Positions 7,514 through 13,418 of a DNA stretch of 14,677 nt are shown here, piece by piece (the stretch's first letter is position 1; the number at the start of each line of letters is the position of its first letter). A program made the position numbers and the translations under genes. Below the pieces are notes generated by a model. It worked only from the letters and a program-made list of their open reading frames with translations, did not search any database and had not been told where the DNA came from. This DNA is from CAG-1000 sp964545285. GTDB lineage: Bacteria > Bacillota_I > Bacilli_A > RF39 > UBA660. The DNA is taken from positions 1-14,677 of the forward strand of contig CAZJEW010000028.1 of the NCBI GenBank assembly GCA_964545285.1, read 5' to 3'.

Positions 7514-7539
7514 AATTAACACATACTAATGTGTTAATT
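7514..7539 (-). terminator. Intrinsic terminator after the surface-protein gene
   Basis: A perfect 11-bp stem (AATTAACACAT / ATGTGTTAATT) with a 4-nt loop runs into six T on the minus strand. It lies 27-52 bp after the TAA at 7566. The plus strand also ends in A/T-rich sequence, so it could work in both directions, though no plus-strand gene enters it. Confidence 0.8.
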
Positions 7540-7565
7540 AAAAATATCATTTTTTTAGAATAGAA

Positions 7566-9401
7566 TTAATTTGTTTTGATAAAGTAAGGTTCCGTATTAA
7601 CTCCAGTTCCACTTATTACATAAGCATTATATATAAGCGATATTGAAGGGTAAGCATTAAAACCATAGTAATTGTCAACACGGGTTCCCATACTTAAACT
7701 TCCATGAGAATTTATACTACAAATGGATGCCCACTCGAAAACAAAGGTAGATGGGCTCATTGTCCAATAATAGCCATTTGTATATAAGTAATATGAATTA
7801 TTTTCGTCAAGAGTTCCACCAGCATAAGATACTTCATCTGCAGTAATTAGTCCTACTGGATATGTTAATGCATTATTTCCAAATCCTAAAGTTCCTCCTG
7901 ATGCTACACTCAATGAGAACTTATCACTACTTTGCTGACATTTATATTGGGGATTTGCATTTAGATTTAGTCTAGTTTTTGCTCCATAATCAGTTTCTGA
8001 TGCGCCAAATCCATTTCCTGAAGTTACGCTTCTATCATTACAATATATTGTATTAGCTATCAAATTTGTTACATTTGTTCCCTGATTATTTATGTTTGTT
8101 TGATACCAACTATCTATCGCTGTTTTAATTATACTACTATATGTATTTGTATGTGCTTGGGCTATGGTTGCCGTTCTTGTTGTTCCTGCGCATTGTATAC
8201 TTCCACTACATTCATTAGCTATTCCCATCATATATCCCACATATGCATTATCTCCATACGTTGAATTAAATCTAATATTTTCAAATGATGTTGGGACTAT
8301 CGCAGTTGTTGAGCATGTATTATTTAGAGGTTCTCCCCAGTAAAATAATTTTACACTTCCATCTTCATTTGTACGAATTATCTTCCAACATTTATTTGCA
8401 AATATTACATAGTTGTTTTCTACAGCTCCTCTATAATAATATACTCTTGTTCCATTTTCTGTTTTCGAAGTGTCTGTTGTGTAATAAAGTCCTTTTCCAT
8501 TTGTATCACTACTTATGTTTGCAAAATTTATTCCTGTTGGACTTGTTACACATGGACTGCTTACATTATCTGCATATGCTGTGTTATCTCTTAGTATTAC
8601 ATCAGTTAATACTTGATATGTATTAGTTACACTTATAGAACAAGTATCATAGTTGCCTAGTTTATAAACAACATATCCATATGCTGTATACGCTCCTCTT
8701 GTAATGTTATAAAATGTGTAAGAACTATTTGATGATAAAGTATAATCAATTTGACTACCATACTTATAACCATATGCATTTGTACTTGCTAATCCACTTT
8801 CTCCATCACTGCTTGATATTGTTATTTTAATATTATCAGTAGTAAAATATGCAACTATACTTTGCGCTTCTATATTACAAGTTGGTGCTGTATTATCAAA
8901 ATAGAATAAACCTGTTGATATAACTGGTGTTGTATTACAATTACTATATAAATCACATACGTTTGTATCAGGTACTACCCATAAATAATATTTTCCTGTT
9001 AAACTACTATTTGATATTGTAAATATTGCACTTTCATCACCACTATTATTATCAAGAACTACATTCGTATATGAACTTGGTTCTATTGTTTTGCTTTCGC
9101 TCCAACCATATTTAAGTTTTTGATTTACTTCTAATCCACTTCCATTATCACTTACTGTTACAACAACACTTTGACTTTTAGCATATGTTGTATTTGAATT
9201 AGAACTCAATGTTATTATTGGTTGAGTTCTCTCCTTTGTAAACATCCATGGATCACTTTGAGTTCCCGAACCTATTAAGCTTATATTAGGCTTTACTATT
9301 TCAACAATTCTAATTCCCGCAGTATCAATATTATTTTTGCTTTCAAATCCATCAACATTATTTGTTATAATATAAGTAGACAATGCATCATATTTTGTCA
9401 T
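7566..9401 (-). CDS. Ig-like/repeat cell-surface protein, main part (downstream of an in-frame TGA)
   Basis: The 611 codons encode a Ser/Thr/Asn/Tyr-rich extracellular protein. Residues about 55-160 and 165-260 look like bacterial Ig-like modules (TVSDNGSGL, FDNTAPTCNI, ISSSDGESGL). The rest belongs to a large family in uncultured gut Bacillota, recognised by CWKIIRTNEDGSVKLFYWG, YYWTMSPSTF, YPSISL and the ending SGTGVNTEPYFI. It has about ten cysteines, compatible with a secreted fold. The ATG at 9401 has no ribosome site; the frame continues upstream through a single TGA (9414-9416) into a signal-peptide ORF, so this is the body of one longer gene, broken or read through. Some 60-base blocks here reach about 40% GC by eye against about 20% in the ABC genes, which may mean transfer. 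Function unknown, probably adhesion or surface display. Confidence 0.75.
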   Translation of the reverse strand: MTKYDALSTYIITNNVDGFESKNNIDTAGIRIVEIVKPNISLIGSGTQSDPWMFTKERTQPIITLSSNSNTTYAKSQSVVVTVSDNGSGLEVNQKLKYGWSESKTIEPSSYTNVVLDNNSGDESAIFTISNSSLTGKYYLWVVPDTNVCDLYSNCNTTPVISTGLFYFDNTAPTCNIEAQSIVAYFTTDNIKITISSSDGESGLASTNAYGYKYGSQIDYTLSSNSSYTFYNITRGAYTAYGYVVYKLGNYDTCSISVTNTYQVLTDVILRDNTAYADNVSSPCVTSPTGINFANISSDTNGKGLYYTTDTSKTENGTRVYYYRGAVENNYVIFANKCWKIIRTNEDGSVKLFYWGEPLNNTCSTTAIVPTSFENIRFNSTYGDNAYVGYMMGIANECSGSIQCAGTTRTATIAQAHTNTYSSIIKTAIDSWYQTNINNQGTNVTNLIANTIYCNDRSVTSGNGFGASETDYGAKTRLNLNANPQYKCQQSSDKFSLSVASGGTLGFGNNALTYPVGLITADEVSYAGGTLDENNSYYLYTNGYYWTMSPSTFVFEWASICSINSHGSLSMGTRVDNYYGFNAYPSISLIYNAYVISGTGVNTEPYFIKTN

Positions 9402-9413
9402 TGTCCAAAAATC

Positions 9414-9704
9414 TCATGCATTAAATACAAAAGATTCTTTTTTACCCATTATTTTAAACTCTTCAAGATTTATTAAACCCCCAGAAGTATAATTATTATC
9501 TAAACATATACCATCACCATTAAAACAGTATTTAGCATAACTTCCAAATACTAAGTATACTTCTCTATCATCAAAGTTTTCAATATACTTATTTGTTTCT
9601 TCAATGGCATTGGTATTATCTACGTAAAATACTGCGTCTACTATAATTGGACACAAAAGCATAAAAATTAAAAAAGCACAAAACTTTAAATATCTATCTT
9701 TCAT
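9414..9704 (-). CDS. Signal-peptide N-terminal part of the surface protein, ended by in-frame TGA
   Basis: The 96 codons begin with Lys/Arg, a hydrophobic core (FCAFLIFMLLCPIIV) and the likely cleavage site VDA-VF, a standard secretion signal. There is no lipobox. After the TGA at 9414-9416 the same frame goes on DFWTM and into the 611-codon ORF. The pair FWTM ... PNISLIGSGTQSDPWMF copies the C-terminal YWTM ... PSISL ... SGTGVNTEPYFI module, so the stop sits inside a conserved module and not at a natural end. The likeliest origin is TGG (Trp) to TGA. There is no ribosome site before the ATG, but a good promoter ends 7 bp upstream. Either a recent pseudogene or a gene expressed by readthrough. 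Confidence 0.7.
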   Translation of the reverse strand: MKDRYLKFCAFLIFMLLCPIIVDAVFYVDNTNAIEETNKYIENFDDREVYLVFGSYAKYCFNGDGICLDNNYTSGGLINLEEFKIMGKKESFVFNA

Positions 9705-9711
9705 ATAATTT

Positions 9712-9740
9712 ATTATATAATAAAGTTTGTCTTATTGCAA
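9712..9740 (-). promoter_or_regulatory. Promoter giving a predicted leaderless mRNA for the surface protein
   Basis: Minus strand: -35 TTGCAA (9735-9740), 17-bp spacer, -10 TATAAT (9712-9717). Only 7 bp separate the -10 box from the ATG at 9704, so transcription should begin at or next to the start codon. This agrees with the absence of a ribosome site. Confidence 0.6.
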
Positions 9741-9759
9741 ATTGTTTCGAATAAAAGAA

Positions 9760-11196
9760 TTATTTTTTTTGAGAATTTTTTTGTATCATTCTTCTAGCAT
9801 ATGCAGTTTGAGCAACTTCTAATAATTCAGGTCTAGGACCATATGATAAATTATCTACTAACACTCTTACTATTTCATTGCATTTAAGTTTATAACCAAC
9901 TCCAACCAAATTACCATTAATCATACCACCTATTGTGATATTACCAATGTTTGGACCCACTTTATAAGCTAAATCAATTAGAGTTGCTCCTTTAGGAAGT
10001 TCATATCTATTACCTTGTGAATCATATACATATATTTTATCATTTAATAATTCGTTTGTGGCTTGTGATTGAAAATCAATATCACTTGTACAAAATTTTC
10101 CTATTTCAACAATTGAATCGTAAAATTGGTATTCACTTGATAAATCTTCTTGCATTTTTTCTCTTGCTAATCCCTTGTTAATATCCCAATAAGAAGTCAA
10201 TCCAAAAGAAGCTACTTTATCCATATCAAATGTTCTAATTTGAGTTTGAACTAATCTTTCATTAGGGCCAAAAACTGTAGTATGTAAACTTTGATATCTA
10301 TTCGTTTTAGGATACCAAATAAAATCTTTGAATTTATCATTTATTGGTCTATATTTACTATGAATTAAACATAATGTCATATAACAATTTTTAATATCGT
10401 CAACCATTATTTTTAATGCTAATAAATCATGTATATCGTATAATTTATTGTCTTTTTTTAATGCTTTATATACACCATATATATTTTTAGTTCTCATTTT
10501 CATTTCATGAGGAATGCCATTATCACTTAATATAGTATTTAAAGTAGATAACATCTCTTTAACACACTCTTCACTTTCAATTCTAAATTTTTCTAATATA
10601 TCACCATATTCTTTGTATTTTTCAGGCATAAGAATACTAAATGATATATCTTCAAGTTCATTTTTTATCCTATAAGCTCCGATTAAATATGCAAGGGGCA
10701 CATATAATTGAATGGTTTCTAGTGCGTTTTCTTCTTTCTTTTCTTTTGATTTTGGAGATATTGTTCTCATATTGTGTAATCTATCGGCAAGTTTAATTAT
10801 AATTATTCTTACATCTTTAGTAATACTTGTGATTATCTTTTTCATATTAGCTGCTTCTTCATCTCTTCTGCTACTAAAATTTAATTTACTTATTTTAGTG
10901 ACACCATCTACTAGATTAGCAACATCTTCACCAAAATTTTCAGCTATTTCTTCTTTTGTTGTTTTTGTATCTTCTAAAGTATCATGAAGTAAAGCTGCAA
11001 TAAGGGTATCTCTATCAGCATGCATTTCGGATAATATAAATGCAACATTAACAGGATGAGAAATATATTCTTCACCACTTTGTCTATATTGCCCATTATG
11101 TTTTTCTTTAGCAAAATCATAAGCTTTTCTCACTTTAGAAACTTCACTAATATTATAGGTTGCAACATTTTTTAATAAGTCATCAATAGTTATCAT
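9760..11196 (-). CDS. Rel/SpoT homologue: HD (p)ppGpp hydrolase with degenerate synthetase, ending after TGS
   Basis: The 478-residue protein is a short form of the usual ~730-residue Rel. The HD hydrolase domain (about 1-190) keeps Arg38, the metal ligands His47, His71, Asp72 and Asp138, the catalytic pair Glu75-Asp76 (HDTLED) and Asn142. The synthetase domain (about 215-345) keeps Arg235, Lys237, Asp257 and the G-loop Tyr301, but the catalytic Glu of ExQIRT is Gln317 (VQTQIRT), GYQSLHT reads RYQSLHT, and MHxxAExGxAAHW reads MDKVASFGLTSYW. The TGS domain (about 386-448) lacks the His that reads the tRNA CCA end. Helical, zinc-finger and ACT domains are absent; the protein stops after the first helix past TGS. 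Inference: it degrades (p)ppGpp, makes little or none and does not sense stalled ribosomes. TTTAGGAGGG precedes the ATG. Confidence 0.9.
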   Translation of the reverse strand: MITIDDLLKNVATYNISEVSKVRKAYDFAKEKHNGQYRQSGEEYISHPVNVAFILSEMHADRDTLIAALLHDTLEDTKTTKEEIAENFGEDVANLVDGVTKISKLNFSSRRDEEAANMKKIITSITKDVRIIIIKLADRLHNMRTISPKSKEKKEENALETIQLYVPLAYLIGAYRIKNELEDISFSILMPEKYKEYGDILEKFRIESEECVKEMLSTLNTILSDNGIPHEMKMRTKNIYGVYKALKKDNKLYDIHDLLALKIMVDDIKNCYMTLCLIHSKYRPINDKFKDFIWYPKTNRYQSLHTTVFGPNERLVQTQIRTFDMDKVASFGLTSYWDINKGLAREKMQEDLSSEYQFYDSIVEIGKFCTSDIDFQSQATNELLNDKIYVYDSQGNRYELPKGATLIDLAYKVGPNIGNITIGGMINGNLVGVGYKLKCNEIVRVLVDNLSYGPRPELLEVAQTAYARRMIQKNSQKK

Positions 11197-11211
11197 GATA
11201 CCCTCCTAAAT

Positions 11212-11246
11212 AAAAACAGTAAGCATTCTTAAAACGCATACTGTTT
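11212..11246 (-). terminator. Intrinsic terminator in the rel-like gene leader (candidate attenuator)
   Basis: Arms AAACAGTA (11239-11246 on the transcript) and TACTGTTT (11214-11221) pair, with two more G-C pairs inside after a mismatch and an 11-nt loop. The U-run is TTTTTATTT and the Rel ribosome site follows at once. The stop codon of the upstream ORF (11229-11231) lies in the loop. Upstream ATACTTATTT could pair with AAATAAACAGTAT (two 5-bp helices) as an antiterminator. Confidence 0.65.
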
Positions 11247-11330
11247 ATTTTCTTCAAAAGGCATCATTAAATAAGTATTATATCTAATACAAATTATACT
11301 ATTAATTTTTGATATAACGGACCTACTCAT
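11229..11330 (-). CDS. 33-residue upstream ORF in the rel-like gene leader
   Basis: The ATG at 11330 lies after AAAAGGTAGGTAGT, a weak ribosome site. The peptide begins MSRSVISKINSIICIRYNTY and ends PFEENKQYAF; five of the first 15 residues are Ile. The ORF covers most of the roughly 160-nt transcribed leader, and its TAA sits in the loop of the terminator hairpin that precedes the Rel gene. A ribosome finishing the ORF would cover the hairpin. I do not recognise the peptide. It could be a chance ORF in AT-rich DNA; the coincidence of its stop with the hairpin loop is the main argument that it is real. Confidence 0.5.
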   Translation of the reverse strand: MSRSVISKINSIICIRYNTYLMMPFEENKQYAF

Positions 11331-11361
11331 ACTACCTACCTTTTAAAAAAATAATACATTA

Positions 11362-11390
11362 ATATTACTACTTTTATTTAAATATGTCAA
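11362..11390 (-). promoter_or_regulatory. Promoter of the rel-like gene
   Basis: Minus strand: perfect -35 TTGACA (11385-11390), 17-bp spacer, -10 TAATAT (11362-11367). Start near 11355, leaving a leader of about 160 nt with the upstream ORF and terminator. Confidence 0.75.
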
Positions 11391-11405
11391 TGAAAAACAT
11401 TGACA
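11385..11405. promoter_or_regulatory. Perfect palindrome joining the two divergent -35 boxes (candidate operator)
   Basis: Arms TGTCAATG (11385-11392) and CATTGACA (11398-11405) flank five A. Each arm contains one promoter's -35 box, and the two -10 boxes are also equidistant from the centre at 11395. A dimeric regulator bound here would control both genes at once. Confidence 0.7.
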
Positions 11406-11428
11406 ATTTAAATTATTATATGTAATAT
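11400..11428 (+). promoter_or_regulatory. Promoter of the Clp-like ATPase gene
   Basis: Plus strand: -35 TTGACA (11400-11405), 17-bp spacer, -10 TAATAT (11423-11428), the mirror image of the rel-like promoter. The start near 11435 leaves a leader of about 17 nt with the ribosome site GTGAGGG before the ATG at 11452. Confidence 0.75.
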
Positions 11429-11451
11429 AAATAATTAAAAGTGAGGGATTT

Positions 11452-13329
11452 ATGAATGTGCTTAATAATATAGATATATATAGATGTTTAAATGAAGAAA
11501 CAAAAAAATATCTTACTTGCGTCTTTTCTTGGTTAGATTATCTTTGTGAAAATAATATCACCTTAAAGTTAAAAGATGATAATGATAATATTATTGATTT
11601 TAATATAGAATATAAAGACGATAAAATCATTATAGCTTTCTTTTTAGGAGCATTATCTTTTGACAATGAAATTAGAGATTTATTTGAAGCTAATGGAATA
11701 GCAATTAAAGATATTACAAAGTTTGCAAAGAAAGATATAAAATATTATGATGATGCTACTGAAGCAATTTGCTTTGATGAACTTGAATTACCATTACTAT
11801 TTAATGATATTATTGGAAAACTTAATTACAATGCCGGTATAAGTGAAGAAATATCTGTAGATGAGATAACTCCAGCATTTATATTAGATTACATATTATT
11901 TAAATATGATATAGATATAATAGAAGATTTATTATATTCTCAAATTGAATGTAATGAACATATACTATCTATACCAGCGTTTTGTGATTTTCAAGATTAT
12001 ATGGCTAAATTAAATAAGCAATACTCTAAAAAACATAATACTTCTAAAAGTGATAATAATATTAAAGTAATTACTGTTGGAGATTTTATAATAACATATG
12101 ATAATGGTGAAGCATTCTTATCTTTAAATAATGGACAACTTTATAAAGAAGTAGATGTAATGGATAATGAAAGACATTCAATAAAAATATATGATCAAGC
12201 TAGAATCTTAAGAATAAATGATAGATATATCTCTAAGGAAGTGTTTGATGATTTCTATGAAAGTATAACTAATGCCAGTATAGTAGGATTTACAATTCAA
12301 AATCCAGGATTTGAAGAAAGCGAAACTTTTCATTGCTATAAAGAAGATATGTTTTTAAGTAATGAAGAAGAAAACAGTTTAAGTAATGTTCCTTCAACTG
12401 GTGCATTAAATAGATTTGGAAATGATATTACAAATCAACCTTTTATTAAAAATCCTGCTATTGGAAGAGATAAAGAATTAGATGAACTTGAAACAATACT
12501 GCTTTATCCTGAAAAAGATAGATCTATTATAATAACCGGTCCTGGTGGTAGTGGTAAAAGTTCATTAATAAAAGGTTTGTGTTATAGAATACAAAATGGT
12601 TTAATAAATTCAAAATTGAAAGATATTAAGATCATTAATTTAGATATTACAACTTGTGTAGCAGGTACTAAATATGTTGGTTCTTTAGAAGAAAAATTAA
12701 AAAGTATATTAGATGAAGCTAAAGGAAATAAAAACATTATAATATGTATTGAAGAAATGCATAGAGCTATGGGTGCTGGTAAAAGTGAAGGAGACGATAA
12801 TAGCGTTGCTCAAATATTAAAACAATATTTAGATTTTGGTGATGTAAGAATAATTGGAACCACTACTGATGAAGAATATGATGAATATATAGAACCTGAT
12901 ACTGCATTTAAATCGAGATTTGAAAAAGTAAAAATCAGTGAACCAATTGATAGTGTATTGTTTGAAATAATTCATGATTTAATTGAAGCATATAATAACT
13001 TAGAAGATACGCCTACATTAAAAATGGATGAAGCTCATAAGTCCATATTAATTAATTTATTAATTGAAGCAACTAAAAAAAGTTGTAGACATTATCAAGA
13101 TAGAGAAAACAATCCTAGATTATTAATTAATATTATAAAAAGAGCATATGCAGTTGCTAATTTTGAAAATAGTGATGAAGTAACTCTTGAACATATATTA
13201 AATGCATACAATAGTAATCCTAGAATATATGATAGTTCAAAGAAACATTATATTGAAATAATTAAAAATAGATTGAATTGTGAACCTACTCCTAAAGGAA
13301 TAATTTTACAATTCAAACCAAGAAATTAA
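11452..13329 (+). CDS. Single-ring Clp-D1-like AAA+ ATPase with unrecognised N-terminal half
   Basis: Residues about 330-560 match the first ATPase domain of ClpA/ClpB/ClpC: IGRDKEL (337-343), Walker A GPGGSGKS (363-370), substrate-pore loop GTKYVGS (405-411, pore Tyr408), Walker B with Glu434-Glu435 (IEEMH, where Clp has DE), the insertion AMGAGKSEGDDNSVAQILK, sensor GTTTDEEYDEYI and Arg finger Arg489 (SRFEKV). No second ATPase ring, no ClpP-binding loop and no Clp-N repeats are seen. The first 330 residues are acidic, without membrane segments, and I recognise no domain; a sheet-rich part (about 205-290) precedes a linker. An intact pore loop implies threading of a protein substrate, but the partner is unknown. 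It is divergent from the rel-like gene with a shared symmetric promoter, and is followed by its own terminator. Confidence 0.85.
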   Translation: MNVLNNIDIYRCLNEETKKYLTCVFSWLDYLCENNITLKLKDDNDNIIDFNIEYKDDKIIIAFFLGALSFDNEIRDLFEANGIAIKDITKFAKKDIKYYDDATEAICFDELELPLLFNDIIGKLNYNAGISEEISVDEITPAFILDYILFKYDIDIIEDLLYSQIECNEHILSIPAFCDFQDYMAKLNKQYSKKHNTSKSDNNIKVITVGDFIITYDNGEAFLSLNNGQLYKEVDVMDNERHSIKIYDQARILRINDRYISKEVFDDFYESITNASIVGFTIQNPGFEESETFHCYKEDMFLSNEEENSLSNVPSTGALNRFGNDITNQPFIKNPAIGRDKELDELETILLYPEKDRSIIITGPGGSGKSSLIKGLCYRIQNGLINSKLKDIKIINLDITTCVAGTKYVGSLEEKLKSILDEAKGNKNIIICIEEMHRAMGAGKSEGDDNSVAQILKQYLDFGDVRIIGTTTDEEYDEYIEPDTAFKSRFEKVKISEPIDSVLFEIIHDLIEAYNNLEDTPTLKMDEAHKSILINLLIEATKKSCRHYQDRENNPRLLINIIKRAYAVANFENSDEVTLEHILNAYNSNPRIYDSSKKHYIEIIKNRLNCEPTPKGIILQFKPRN

Positions 13330-13332
13330 ATC

Positions 13333-13362
13333 AAGAAGTAAATAAATACTTCTTTTTATTTG
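13333..13362 (+). terminator. Intrinsic terminator of the Clp-like ATPase gene
   Basis: The 8-bp stem AAGAAGTA / TACTTCTT with a 6-nt loop is followed by TTTATTTG. It begins 3 bp after the TAA. Confidence 0.8.
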
Positions 13363-13370
13363 TTTGCGTA

Positions 13371-13398
13371 TTGACAAGTTATTTTAATATGATACAAT
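13371..13398 (+). promoter_or_regulatory. Promoter of the Y-family polymerase gene
   Basis: -35 TTGACA (13371-13376), 16-bp spacer, -10 TACAAT (13393-13398). The start falls near 13405, so the leader is only about 14 nt and carries the ribosome site AAAAGGTG. Confidence 0.75.
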
Positions 13399-13403
13399 AA
13401 TTA

Positions 13404-13417
13404 CGAAAAGGTGTTTG
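13404..13417 (+). promoter_or_regulatory. Candidate LexA (SOS) box
   Basis: CGAAAAGGTGTTTG agrees with the Bacillus LexA consensus CGAACRNRYGTTYG at 13 of 14 positions; base 5 is A instead of C. It lies at the transcription start and covers the ribosome site of a lesion-bypass polymerase, a gene type usually under SOS control. The mismatch is at a conserved base, so binding needs proof. Confidence 0.5.
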
Positions 13418-13418
13418 T

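Noticed and set aside
8285..8626. 113-codon plus-strand ORF inside the surface-protein gene
   Set aside because: Leu/Tyr-rich shadow of the repetitive opposite strand with no ribosome site or recognisable motif.
9414..9416. TGA read as tryptophan (Mycoplasma genetic code) or selenocysteine
   Set aside because: TGA ends the ABC ATPase gene in a typical ATGA overlap, the other genes are uninterrupted and write Trp as TGG, and no selenocysteine-type context was seen.
11197..11451. T-box or known riboswitch in the rel-like gene leader
   Set aside because: No T-box sequence (AGGGTGGNACCGCG-like) or other riboswitch core I know is present; only the upstream ORF and terminator are supported.
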